From NCBI GenBank assembly GCA_002353285.1, contig DEJJ01000013.1, positions 1 through 45,352 on the forward strand: a DNA stretch of 45,352 bases. The letters are read 5' to 3'. The stretch comes from Porphyromonadaceae bacterium UBA2751. Lineage in GTDB: Bacteria > Bacteroidota > Bacteroidia > Bacteroidales > Muribaculaceae. The translations under genes were made by a program, and so were the position numbers. Position 1 is the stretch's first letter. Each line of letters opens with the position of its first letter. Below, piece after piece: positions 16,407 through 24,638 of the stretch. The notes under the pieces are model-generated. The model saw only the letters and a list, made by a program, of their open reading frames with translations. It had not been told where the DNA came from and searched no databases.

Positions 16407-18686
16407 TTACATGGTTTCCCACATGATGTTCCACACAGCGAAGCGGTCCTTGTTGCTGGCCAAATTCGACTGGCTTGCTGGAAAAATCTCCATGTAGCAA
16501 GGACCCTGGAGGTTCACATCGAAGGTCTCGGTGTAAGCGGTCTTTTGCTGTGCATTGGCGTTGTCGACAGTGAACGATTTAATTGGATTCTGTGGCATGT
16601 TGCCGCGTGGATCGCTTGTGTAGAAGAACACATAGAATTTCACGCCCTTCGACTCGCTCAGCAGGTAAGCATAGTTCAGTGTGAGCTTCTTCACGCCATT
16701 GGGGAATGCTGGCGAGATGAGCCTGCCTTTGGAGTTGATGTTACCGTTCAGGTGAACAGCGTAGGCCCACTCGTCGCTACCGTCGGCCTTCTCTCCAATG
16801 CAGGCGTAGGTGGGAGGTGCATCGCTGGGTCCACCACGCAGCAGTCCTGCATTGGTGGCGCTCCAGCCCTTGGTCGACTCGAGTGTGGTGAAAGTGGTTT
16901 GCGATGTTGCTGTGCCACCATTCATGGTCTCGAAGTCGTCGATGGTCTGAAGCAGTGCCTTTCCACCAAACTTCACGTTGTCGAGCTGCCAGGTGGTGTA
17001 GTTCGACTGCTGCTCGGCAGTGTAGCGGAATCCAATGCAGTAGGTTCCGCTGTACTGGCTCAGGTCGATAGTGCCTGAGCTAATGAAGTCGCTCTGGCCG
17101 CCTTCGGCTGCGGTGGGCAATGTTGGGTCAAGCTTGATGAGCTCGGCTGTGGCAGGATCGTTGGTCGACATGAGGTACACATCCATCTTGTCGGTAGGAC
17201 GATAGTAGCGCACCTTGCTGATGAATGACAGTTCCTTGCGACCAGCATTCTTGATGTCGAGGGCGGGAGTGATGAGCCATGCCTCGAATGGGGGTTGCTT
17301 GCCGGTGTAGCCGGTAACCGAAGCATACTTGTTGCTGTCAAATTCGTCGATGTACCAGTCCTTGTCACCCTTAGTCTTCACGAGTTTCCAACCACTGGGC
17401 ATTGCGCCATTCTTTGAGCACTCCTCGAAGTCCTCATAGAGTTCGGTCACGCCGCCAGTCATCACTGAGAGCTTATACTCATCGGTCGAACCAGTGTTGT
17501 CGGTAATGCCAGCCATCTCCATGAAGGTGGCCAGTGTGCCCTTAACCATCACCTGGGTGCCAAGCAGTTCGGGGAAGCTTGCCAGGCTGGCATCGCGGCG
17601 GAAGCTTGAGCCCTGTGGCAATGCCACGGCTATGCACTTGGTGTAGTCGCGCACATCGGGGCTGTCGGCAAAGACGAGGGTGTTGTCCATCGTTGTGGGA
17701 GCTGTCCACTCAATGTCGCTGTTGCTGGTCACTTGGTTCACGCCAGGAGCAATGGCGCCCACGATGTAACCCTTCACCCAGCCTTTCTTGCCAGTGTTCT
17801 GCAGGTCGATGGCCTCGGTCACGGTCCATGGGTCGTTAGGATAACCCTTGGTGTCGTTAGAGAAGCCAATGCAGTCGCGAGTGTCGCGCAGATACATGGC
17901 CCACTTGTCGTCGCCAGTCATGTACAGGATGCCTTGCACGTCGCCCTTGCCCACTGGCAGGATGTCGCCGCGGAAGTTGGCATAGTTGCTGTTGTTCACG
18001 CCCAGTGTGTTGCCGTCCTCATCCTTGATGTTGCGAGTGGTTGAGGCAGAGCTCTCGCTGTAGGTGGTAGAGCCGTCGGCTGCTTCCCACTCCACGTCGC
18101 GAATTACCACGAATCGGCCCTGATACTTGAGCTGGGTGTCGCGGTCGCTGTGACCCACAACATCGCTAATTTTTGTCTCTAATGGAGTGACCATGCTCGC
18201 GTTGGGCAGGCCATTAATCTCGGCATGCTCGTTAAACTGGTCAAGTGTCATGCGGCCAGCCTCCCACACGCTCTGAGCGGCATACCACTCGGGCTTGCCA
18301 ATGAGGTACTGTCCGTTATACTTGCCAATCCAGAAGTCCTTCATGCTGATAACGATTTCCTGTCCCACGCGGTAGGTGTTGTAGATGCTGTTAGCGTCAA
18401 TCGAGATACCAATGCCTGCGGTCTCGTCCTGGATGTAGAGGTACTTGTAGATGTTGCCCTCCTCATCGCTACTGGTCACCCAGCCGTGGATGTAAGTGTC
18501 TTCCTTGCAGGTGTCGATGAAGTTGCGACCATCCTGCCAGTATTTAGCCTTGAATTCGGCTATTGTCATGTTGGCCTGATGCTCGGCGTGTGGCACTACC
18601 ATTGGGGGTGTGTCGAAGTTCTCGTTACATCCCACAGCCACAAGCATGAGCACTAATGCATTGAGGAATAAATTAAAACGTTTCAT
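16407..18686 (-). CDS. DUF5689 lipoprotein with choice-of-anchor J domains
   Basis: This 759-residue lipoprotein has a lipobox ending at Cys20 (LVAVGC, then NEN). Residues of about 40-400 hold two copies of OB-like DUF5689 sequence (WVTSSDEEGNIYKYLYIQDETAGIGISID; later KGWVKGYIVGAI). Two jelly-roll, choice-of-anchor J-like modules follow (from EDFEECSKNGAMPSGWK near 430, and from DDFETMNGGTATSQTTF near 590). It lies 58 bp downstream of the TonB-dependent receptor in the same operon. In Bacteroidota this pairing suggests an outer-surface partner of the receptor, in the position SusD would take. The ligand is unknown. Confidence 0.85.
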   Translation of the reverse strand: MKRFNLFLNALVLMLVAVGCNENFDTPPMVVPHAEHQANMTIAEFKAKYWQDGRNFIDTCKEDTYIHGWVTSSDEEGNIYKYLYIQDETAGIGISIDANSIYNTYRVGQEIVISMKDFWIGKYNGQYLIGKPEWYAAQSVWEAGRMTLDQFNEHAEINGLPNASMVTPLETKISDVVGHSDRDTQLKYQGRFVVIRDVEWEAADGSTTYSESSASTTRNIKDEDGNTLGVNNSNYANFRGDILPVGKGDVQGILYMTGDDKWAMYLRDTRDCIGFSNDTKGYPNDPWTVTEAIDLQNTGKKGWVKGYIVGAIAPGVNQVTSNSDIEWTAPTTMDNTLVFADSPDVRDYTKCIAVALPQGSSFRRDASLASFPELLGTQVMVKGTLATFMEMAGITDNTGSTDEYKLSVMTGGVTELYEDFEECSKNGAMPSGWKLVKTKGDKDWYIDEFDSNKYASVTGYTGKQPPFEAWLITPALDIKNAGRKELSFISKVRYYRPTDKMDVYLMSTNDPATAELIKLDPTLPTAAEGGQSDFISSGTIDLSQYSGTYCIGFRYTAEQQSNYTTWQLDNVKFGGKALLQTIDDFETMNGGTATSQTTFTTLESTKGWSATNAGLLRGGPSDAPPTYACIGEKADGSDEWAYAVHLNGNINSKGRLISPAFPNGVKKLTLNYAYLLSESKGVKFYVFFYTSDPRGNMPQNPIKSFTVDNANAQQKTAYTETFDVNLQGPCYMEIFPASQSNLASNKDRFAVWNIMWETM

Positions 18687-18744
18687 AATGTGTGTCTATC
18701 TTGTTTTTAATTAATTCAATATATTATAATGTGTGTCACGTCAA

Positions 18745-21495
18745 TTAGAATCTCACACCCACGTTCAGGTACATACGGAAGCCTTGGGCATAGTAGTACT
18801 TGTTGGGGAATTTTGCTGTGGTGTAGTTCTTGTAGTCGAAGCGTCCCTGCTGGTAGCCACCAGTCTGGATTTTGGTGTTGTTGAGCAGGTTGTTGAGGCT
18901 CAAGTTGAGGTTCAGTGATGCTGAGCGGCTCAGGTAGATGACCTTACCAATGCTCATGTTGATCACCAGTGCCTCGTTGAGTTTCTCTTGCTTGCCAATG
19001 TCTTGCATCATCTGCATCAGCTCTTCCTCGCTTGAGGCCTTGGTGTAGAGCTCGGGAAGCACCTCGTGGCGAATGGGCGACAGGTCGACATAGGAGCGAT
19101 TCATCCACACTCCGTTGAGCTCAAAGAACCACATGTTAGGCGCGCTCCAGTTGATGCCCAGGCTATAGGCTTCCTGTGGAGTGCCGCTCACGTAGAAGTT
19201 CTTCAGGTAAACGGTTTGGGTCACATCGGCCACCGATCCGTTCTCGAAGCTGCGGGTACCCGTTGGGCGGTTCTTGTACTGATAGCGGGCAATGGTAGCT
19301 GCAGCGTTGAGAGTGAGCGATGGGGTGATCTTGTAGGCAGCGCCAAGCTCCACGCCCTTGTGCTCTTTCTGAACACCAGTGAGCGAGTAGTTGACGAATG
19401 TGCTGTTGTAGTCGTCGTAGAACGATGTGCGCTCGGTCATGTCCCAGAACTCGGTCCAGAAACCGGTGATAGAACCCATGAACCGGCGATAGTTCCACAC
19501 GTAGCCTATGTCGCCCGAGAGGATGCGTGCACTCTTGAGGTCGGTAATCACGTCGTCCTTGATGCGTGGCGAGATGTAAGCGTTGTAATATTCAGGAGCA
19601 CGAGTGCCGTAGTACACGTGAGCCTGGATGTTGTTGCGACCGTCAATCTTGTAGATGGCACCAGCCTTGACAGCAAAGTTGATGAAGCTGTGGCTCTCGC
19701 CCTTGCCCAATGAGTTCTCGGGAGCACGGCCATTGCGCATCTTACCGTCGCGCTGGAACGAAGTGGCACTCACTTGAGCTCCGTAGTTGACATCGAGGTG
19801 GTTGAAGTTGAGCACGTTCTGGGCCCACACTCGGCCAGTGATTGAGTTGATGTTGTAGTCGTAACCAAAGCGGTCACCCTCAAGGATGCGGCGGTTGGGG
19901 TTCTCCAGGTCGTTTTGGAGCATCTCGGCATCGCCAGGGAAGTCGCGCTCGGCATACTGGTCAACGTCGAGCCAGTAGCGGCCGCCAAGCAGGTCCTTCA
20001 TGGTTTTGAAGTACGATGAGCGGCTGTAGTTGGCGCTGGCACCGGCCTGCAGCGAGAGCACTGGGTTGATGCGCATGTTCAGGTTGCTGTTCAGTATCCA
20101 GTTGAACTGGTTGCTGTGGCGCTTCTCTATCACGTAGCTCGAACCCTTATCCTCGCCACCTTGATCAAATTCGTAGTTGTTCAGGTAGTTCACTTGATAT
20201 AGGTTTGCCCAGTTGATTTGGCGCTTCTCCTCCATGTTCAGCCACTCGTCGGTGAAGAGCTCAGCAGTCTCAGGACTGGTGGCTGCGTAGTAGGATGGCA
20301 AGTAGCGGTAGTAGTCGGGACGTGGATCGCGGGCATTGTACCAGTTCAGTGCGCTCGAGGCGTAGAACGACTTGTGGAATGCAAGACCTGTGTTGAGCGT
20401 GGTGCCGGTGTTGGGGGTCCACACCCAGTTCAGGATGGCTGTCGGGTCGAATGCGTCAACAACCTTGGCGTTGCGCTTCTTGCCCTCTTGCCAGCCCCAG
20501 TTCACGTTATATAGATTGCTTCCAGCCAGCTGGTAGGCCTCGTCAAATGTGGCAGCATTGCTGGCACGCTTGGTAGGTGCGCCAAACACCGTCAGCGCTA
20601 CCGAGTGCTGTGAGTTTATAACCTTCTGCAACGCCAGGAAAGCGCCCCAGCTGTTGTAGAACGAGCCTGGGATGATGCCCTCGCCGGCATAGCGCCCAAT
20701 TGCACTCAGTGTCATCGCCCAGCCGTGCTGGTTCAGACCAGTGCTGTAGGTCACCATGCCACGCCATCGGTAGTTGCTGTTGGTGTAAGCCACACTACCG
20801 CGAAAACCGGGTGCATAGTCCTTGGCAAAGGTGAAGATGTTGGTCGCTCCACCCACGTCGCCAAATCCAAAGTTGGTAGCCTCGGTGGCGTAGCCCACGC
20901 TGCGGCTCTTGAATGCTTGGTTCATGCCACCAATCATCGAGTAATTGAAGCGGCCACGAGCAGCGTCGTTGAAGTTGATGCCGTTGATGTAGGTCTGGCT
21001 GTACTCATTGTTGTAACCACGTATGCGGAATCGCATCGTGCTGAAGTTGTAGTTCGTAGCCTTGTAGTAGGGGTTGTCGGTTGCACCAGTCAGGGCCCCA
21101 ACTTGCTGCGAATTTCCTTCCTCGTCCTCGAGCATCGATTCGGTCAGAACTATCTCGGCGTTCTCCTGATTCTCATCTTCTGCAATCGATGAGGTGGGAT
21201 TTAGCTTGATAGTGCCCAAGTCGTCAATGCCATTTAGGATTGTTACATCAAGCACCAGGTCGCGATAGCCGTAGTTGAAAATGAGTAGGCGGTCGCTGCC
21301 TGGGTTGGCATCGGTGATCACAAAGTCGCCACTGGGTCCGGTGATGGCACTTGCTCCTTGCTGGTCAAGCAAGACGGTTGCACCCACTACCGGCACATTG
21401 GTCCTTGAGTCGACCACAATGCCTCGCAACCCCGATTGAGCCATTGCATTAAGGCTCAACAGGAGCGAAAGTAGCATAAAAAGTTTAAGTCTCAT
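18745..21495 (-). CDS. TonB-dependent outer-membrane receptor
   Basis: This 916-residue protein has a signal peptide (MRLKLFMLLSLLLSLNAMAQ), then a carboxypeptidase-regulatory-like domain (about 22-100: GLRGIVVDSRTNVPVVGATVLLD). A plug domain (about 150-250, with FRIRGYNNEYSQTYINGINFND) and a large beta-barrel follow, ending in FRMYLNVGVRF with a terminal aromatic residue as BamA-inserted barrels have. It should import a substrate across the outer membrane with energy from TonB. It is SusC-like in layout, but the partner gene encodes a DUF5689 protein and not a SusD. No degradative enzyme is in the operon, so the substrate cannot be read from context. Confidence 0.92.
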   Translation of the reverse strand: MRLKLFMLLSLLLSLNAMAQSGLRGIVVDSRTNVPVVGATVLLDQQGASAITGPSGDFVITDANPGSDRLLIFNYGYRDLVLDVTILNGIDDLGTIKLNPTSSIAEDENQENAEIVLTESMLEDEEGNSQQVGALTGATDNPYYKATNYNFSTMRFRIRGYNNEYSQTYINGINFNDAARGRFNYSMIGGMNQAFKSRSVGYATEATNFGFGDVGGATNIFTFAKDYAPGFRGSVAYTNSNYRWRGMVTYSTGLNQHGWAMTLSAIGRYAGEGIIPGSFYNSWGAFLALQKVINSQHSVALTVFGAPTKRASNAATFDEAYQLAGSNLYNVNWGWQEGKKRNAKVVDAFDPTAILNWVWTPNTGTTLNTGLAFHKSFYASSALNWYNARDPRPDYYRYLPSYYAATSPETAELFTDEWLNMEEKRQINWANLYQVNYLNNYEFDQGGEDKGSSYVIEKRHSNQFNWILNSNLNMRINPVLSLQAGASANYSRSSYFKTMKDLLGGRYWLDVDQYAERDFPGDAEMLQNDLENPNRRILEGDRFGYDYNINSITGRVWAQNVLNFNHLDVNYGAQVSATSFQRDGKMRNGRAPENSLGKGESHSFINFAVKAGAIYKIDGRNNIQAHVYYGTRAPEYYNAYISPRIKDDVITDLKSARILSGDIGYVWNYRRFMGSITGFWTEFWDMTERTSFYDDYNSTFVNYSLTGVQKEHKGVELGAAYKITPSLTLNAAATIARYQYKNRPTGTRSFENGSVADVTQTVYLKNFYVSGTPQEAYSLGINWSAPNMWFFELNGVWMNRSYVDLSPIRHEVLPELYTKASSEEELMQMMQDIGKQEKLNEALVINMSIGKVIYLSRSASLNLNLSLNNLLNNTKIQTGGYQQGRFDYKNYTTAKFPNKYYYAQGFRMYLNVGVRF

Positions 21496-21537
21496 AAATA
21501 GTATTTGATTAGTTATAATAGTTTTTTCATTTAACTG

Positions 21538-21560
21538 TGTTAACCAAAAAAAAGTTAACA
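21538..21560. promoter_or_regulatory. Dyad in the TonB-receptor leader
   Basis: TGTTAAC (21538-21544) and GTTAACA (21554-21560) are perfect inverted repeats separated by CAAAAAAAA. They sit 43-65 bases upstream of the receptor start, within its presumed 5' leader. This could be an operator or an RNA hairpin. The function is not known. Confidence 0.35.
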
Positions 21561-21599
21561 GTCATGGTCCCACCTAAATTAGGTTAGATATAAAGTGTT

Positions 21600-21607
21600 C
21601 AAAGTTA
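21600..21607 (-). promoter_or_regulatory. -7 box of the TonB-receptor operon
   Basis: TAACTTTG on the minus strand matches the -7 consensus, giving a leader of about 100 nt. The -33 region is not obvious. Confidence 0.5.
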
Positions 21608-21714
21608 CAACTTTTTTTCGAGATTTGGCCTATAAACTGTATAAGTTTTTTGTTTTTATGCTCAAAAAGGGTGTTGCCCGTTGATTGTGAAATCAAAATG
21701 TTGAGGATTGTTGC

Positions 21715-21743
21715 TTGCTTGTTATGTTTTTTTATTATTTTTG
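21715..21743 (+). promoter_or_regulatory. Promoter of the first DUF4923 gene
   Basis: TTG at 21715-21717 and TATTTTTG at 21736-21743 give an 18-base spacer, close to the Bacteroidota optimum. The gene starts 44 bases downstream. Confidence 0.55.
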
Positions 21744-21787
21744 CAATCGGAAAAACATTTTTATTTACTTAAAAACTTTAATTAGTT

Positions 21788-22486
21788 ATGTTTAGAAAAA
21801 CTATCTACACAACTATTTTAGCGATGTCGATTGCACTCACTGGTTGTGGCAATCAGGGTTTAGGAATGCTGGGCAATGTGATGGGCAATGGCACGACTGG
21901 CACTGGCACCAGCACTTCGGGTACAGGGCTGGGAGGTGTGCTCGGTAGTGTGCTGGGAGGCGTGGTCAACGCCAACACCGCAGGTGGCCTTCTCGACATG
22001 GTGATTGGTCACATCAAGCTCGACCAGTCGGCCCTTGTGGGAACTTGGGTCTACAGCGAGCCTGGATGCGCTTTCACAAGTGAGAACTTGCTTGCCAAGG
22101 CTGGTGGCTCGGTTGCTGCCACACAGGTGAAGCAGAAGCTGGCTTCGGTTTATAGCTCGCTGGGCATTTCAAGCAACAACACCTATTTCGTCTTTGACCA
22201 GAGTGGACGTTTTGAGGCCAAAGTCAAGGGCATTCCATTGAGCGGAACTTACACCTTCGACTCAGGCAGTAGCAAGCTCAACCTCAAGACAGCGCTTTTC
22301 ACTATTCCTGCCTATGTCACACGCACCACTAATGGCTTGTCAATCACTATGGAATCTAAGAAGTTGCTCAATGTGCTTCAAACTGTCACCGCCCTCACTG
22401 GCAACAGCACCCTCAAGACCGTGGGCGACCTGAGCAAGAGCTTCAACGGCGTGCGCATGGGATTCGACGTGGTGAGATACCAGTGA
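21788..22486 (+). CDS. DUF4923-family lipoprotein, copy 1
   Basis: This 232-residue lipoprotein has Cys20 as its acylation site (SIALTGC). A glycine- and threonine-rich linker follows to about residue 65, then a compact domain starting LVGTWVYSEPGCAFTSENLLAKAGG (about 83-107) and ending GVRMGFDVVRYQ. It is paralogous to the next gene throughout, including the C-terminus, and matches the DUF4923 family as I know it. The function is unknown. The LVGTW start and FDQSGRFE/LSGTYTFD segments look like a lipocalin-type barrel. Each copy has its own terminator or promoter, so they are independent units. Confidence 0.85.
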   Translation: MFRKTIYTTILAMSIALTGCGNQGLGMLGNVMGNGTTGTGTSTSGTGLGGVLGSVLGGVVNANTAGGLLDMVIGHIKLDQSALVGTWVYSEPGCAFTSENLLAKAGGSVAATQVKQKLASVYSSLGISSNNTYFVFDQSGRFEAKVKGIPLSGTYTFDSGSSKLNLKTALFTIPAYVTRTTNGLSITMESKKLLNVLQTVTALTGNSTLKTVGDLSKSFNGVRMGFDVVRYQ

Positions 22487-22522
22487 TTTTCCCCCACCAG
22501 TAAAAAATTGAAAAAATAATGA

Positions 22523-22560
22523 TGAGCAGAGCCACATTTGGGCCCTGCTCATTTCTTTCT
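22523..22560 (+). terminator. Terminator after DUF4923 copy 1
   Basis: TGAGCAG (22523-22529) pairs with CTGCTCA (22545-22551), with inner GCC/GGC pairing after one mismatch. A T-rich tract follows. Confidence 0.75.
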
Positions 22561-22618
22561 TTTATAGCACATTGTGCAAAAAATGCAAAAAATGCGTCGT
22601 TTTCTCACAAATTATTTC

Positions 22619-22626
22619 TAAATTTG
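22619..22626 (+). promoter_or_regulatory. -7 box of DUF4923 copy 2
   Basis: TAAATTTG is a full -7 consensus match 75 bases upstream of the second copy, in a region already past the terminator of the first. Confidence 0.5.
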
Positions 22627-22700
22627 CAAAAATCATTAAAATAATTGAATTTTTAAAAACATCTTAAAACAAAAAAATAAATAATTAAAAATTACGTGTT

Positions 22701-23438
22701 ATGGTAAAAAAGACTTTTTATTCATTAGTTTTGGCATCATCACTGATGCTGAGCAGTTGCGTTAGTTCAGGTGGCCTTTTAGGCAATGTGTTTGGTGGTG
22801 GAACCACAGCTAATAATACCACAGGCAGTGTGCTTGGTAGTGTGCTTGGCAGTGTACTTGGAGGCATGGCCAGTAATGGTGGTGGCATGCTGGGTGGAAT
22901 TCTGGGTGGTTCAATGCTCACCGACAACACCTCTACCAATATGAGCAACTTGGTCATTGGCAACACCAGGCTCACCTCGTCTGAACTCGTAGGAACTTGG
23001 GTGTATGCTCAACCAGGCTGCGCTTTTGAAAGTCAAAACATGCTTGCCAAGGCAGGTGGTGCAGCGGTTGCCAATCAGGTAAAGCAGAAACTCAGTTCTT
23101 CTTACAGTTCGCTTGGATTTGCCAGCAACAACACAGGTTTTGCCTTCGACAAGAATGGAAATTTCGAGGCGGTGCTCAAGGGGTTGCCATTGAATGGAAC
23201 TTACACCTTCGACCCCAGCACAGGGAGGCTTAACATGAAAACCAAAGCTGGCACCATTGCTTCTTTTGTGACGCGCACCTCTAATGGCTTGTCGATCACG
23301 ATGGAGTCGAAGCTGCTATTGAGCTTGCTTCAATCGATGGGCAACGCTAAGGGCGGCAGCGCTATTGCAGCCATTGGCAACGTTGCCAATCAATTCAGTG
23401 GCGTGCGCATGGGATTTGATGTGGTGAAGTATCAATAA
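22701..23438 (+). CDS. DUF4923-family lipoprotein, copy 2
   Basis: This 245-residue paralogue of the preceding gene has Cys20 in the lipobox (LMLSSC). Its glycine/serine-rich linker is longer and contains repeated GSVLGS and GGMLGG units. The domain start LVGTWVYAQPGCAFESQNMLAKAGG and end GVRMGFDVVKYQ are nearly the same as in copy 1. The tandem pair most likely arose by duplication, with the linker diverging fastest. No partner genes indicate a role. Confidence 0.85.
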   Translation: MVKKTFYSLVLASSLMLSSCVSSGGLLGNVFGGGTTANNTTGSVLGSVLGSVLGGMASNGGGMLGGILGGSMLTDNTSTNMSNLVIGNTRLTSSELVGTWVYAQPGCAFESQNMLAKAGGAAVANQVKQKLSSSYSSLGFASNNTGFAFDKNGNFEAVLKGLPLNGTYTFDPSTGRLNMKTKAGTIASFVTRTSNGLSITMESKLLLSLLQSMGNAKGGSAIAAIGNVANQFSGVRMGFDVVKYQ

Positions 23439-23475
23439 TTGCTGCAACCCATTGCCACACTTGGCAAAAAAAGGA

Positions 23476-23518
23476 AGAGCAAGGCATCACAACCGATGAT
23501 GCTTTGCTCTCTTGTTTT
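23476..23518. terminator. Convergent terminator between DUF4923 copy 2 and the Sel1 gene
   Basis: AGAGCAAGGCATCA pairs with TGATGCTTTGCTCT with one mismatch, and CTTGTTTT follows on the plus strand. The minus-strand Sel1 gene ends 18 bases further on. Confidence 0.8.
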
Positions 23519-23535
23519 GTGGCAGGGCGAGTGCC

Positions 23536-24315
23536 TTACTTCTCCATCTCCTTGAGGATTTTCTTAGCATCCTTGTCGCCATTCTGGGCGGCATTGCGCA
23601 GGTCGGTGAGCACATTAGGATCGGTCGCAGCAGCTTTCTTGAACCACTCGGCTGCTTTCTTCAGGTCTTTCTTCACTCCCTCGCCGTTGGCATAGGAGCG
23701 GCCCAGGTTAAACTGCGCCACAGCATCGCATTGGGCAGCGGCCTTCTCATACCACTCGATGGCGAGCTCATAGTCCTGAGGCAATCCTTTGCCCTCGTCG
23801 TAGCAGATGCCCAGGCAGCGTTGCCCCACGGCATTGCCCTGCATGGCAGCCTTGCGGAACCAATAGGCGGCCTGGTTGTAGTCCACTTGCATTCCGTCGC
23901 CATTAAAGTAGCAGTTGCCCAGGCTGCATTGAGCCATGGCATCGCCTTGGTCGGCAGCCTTGCGGAACCAGTAAGCAGCCTTGACGAAATCTTGATTCAC
24001 ACCGTTGCCGCTGTCGTATATGTCGCCCAGGTTGTACTGGGCAATCACATTGCCTTTCTCGGCAGCCTTGGTGTACCAGTAGATTGCCTTCTGCTGGTCT
24101 TTGGGTGCGTTCTCGCCCTCCTGGTAGCTGTAGGCAAGCAGCATTTGCGCCTTCTCGTCGCCCTTCACTGCCTTAGTGTAGAGTTCACGGGCCTGTCCTG
24201 TGAGGCCTGCGGGAATAGTGGTGTTAGTCTTCTTTTTCTTGGCGTCAACATTAACGGCACCAAGCAGTGCTATTGCAAGCAGCAGCAATAATTGCTTGAA
24301 AACGATTCGTTTCAT
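23536..24315 (-). CDS. Exported Sel1-repeat protein
   Basis: This 259-residue protein has a signal peptide (about 1-25) followed by five to six Sel1-like (TPR-related) repeats of about 36 residues. Examples are AIYWYTKAAEKGNVIAQYNLGDIYDSGNG, AAYWFRKAADQGDAMAQCSLGNCYFNGDG and AIEWYEKAAAQCDAVAQFNLGRSYANGEG. Such solenoids mediate protein-protein contacts, here probably in the periplasm. It is divergently transcribed from the alkaline phosphatase gene and shares its 320-bp upstream region, which contains a dispersed repeat element. Confidence 0.92.
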   Translation of the reverse strand: MKRIVFKQLLLLLAIALLGAVNVDAKKKKTNTTIPAGLTGQARELYTKAVKGDEKAQMLLAYSYQEGENAPKDQQKAIYWYTKAAEKGNVIAQYNLGDIYDSGNGVNQDFVKAAYWFRKAADQGDAMAQCSLGNCYFNGDGMQVDYNQAAYWFRKAAMQGNAVGQRCLGICYDEGKGLPQDYELAIEWYEKAAAQCDAVAQFNLGRSYANGEGVKKDLKKAAEWFKKAAATDPNVLTDLRNAAQNGDKDAKKILKEMEK

Positions 24316-24393
24316 AGTTTTTTCTGTTCTTGAGATTTATGCTCCCCGCAAGGCGGAGGGCTGGGTTAAACATTTTAATTCTTTTCAACTTTG

Positions 24394-24401
24394 CAAAATT
24401 A
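24394..24401 (-). promoter_or_regulatory. -7 box of the Sel1 gene, at the edge of the dispersed element
   Basis: TAATTTTG on the minus strand fits TAnnTTTG, and GGTTTGCAC just upstream is part of the dispersed element. The leader would be about 75 nt. Confidence 0.45.
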
Positions 24402-24472
24402 GTGCAAACCGAGCGAAATACAAAATCAAGAACCCAGTTTTTGATTTTTATTTCCGAGGTGCAGCCTAATTT
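24396..24472 (+). repeat. Dispersed intergenic element, copy in the Sel1/phosphatase divergent region
   Basis: The ends AAATTAG (24396-24402) and CTAATTT (24466-24472) are inverted. Inside, AAAATCAA and TTGATTTT form a second stem around GAACCCAGT. About 54 bases from TTAGTGCAAACCGAGCG onward are nearly identical to the copy at 31.6 kb. Confidence 0.8.
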
Positions 24473-24564
24473 ATCCAAAATTAGTGCAAAAAAATCAATA
24501 ATGCAAAATTCAACCCGAAATGTGATAAAGATAACACTATGCGATGGCCACAAAATCTCAAACT

Positions 24565-24596
24565 GTTGCAATATTCAACAATTATCACTAACTTTG
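24565..24596 (+). promoter_or_regulatory. Promoter of the alkaline phosphatase gene
   Basis: TTG within GTTGC (24565-24569) and TAACTTTG (24589-24596) are separated by about 20 bases. The start codon is 43 bases downstream of the -7 box, so the longer upstream open frame (from 24330) is not translated. Confidence 0.6.
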
Positions 24597-24638
24597 GTGC
24601 CAAAATCATTTATCATTAATAACGCAAAGATAATCAAG

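Noticed and set aside
18745..21495. A SusC/SusD polysaccharide-utilisation locus
   Set aside because: The partner is a DUF5689 lipoprotein, not SusD, and there is no glycan-degrading enzyme or sensor in the operon.
24330..24638. N-terminal extension of the alkaline phosphatase frame
   Set aside because: The promoter lies inside it, it overlaps the dispersed element, and a clear signal peptide starts at 24639.
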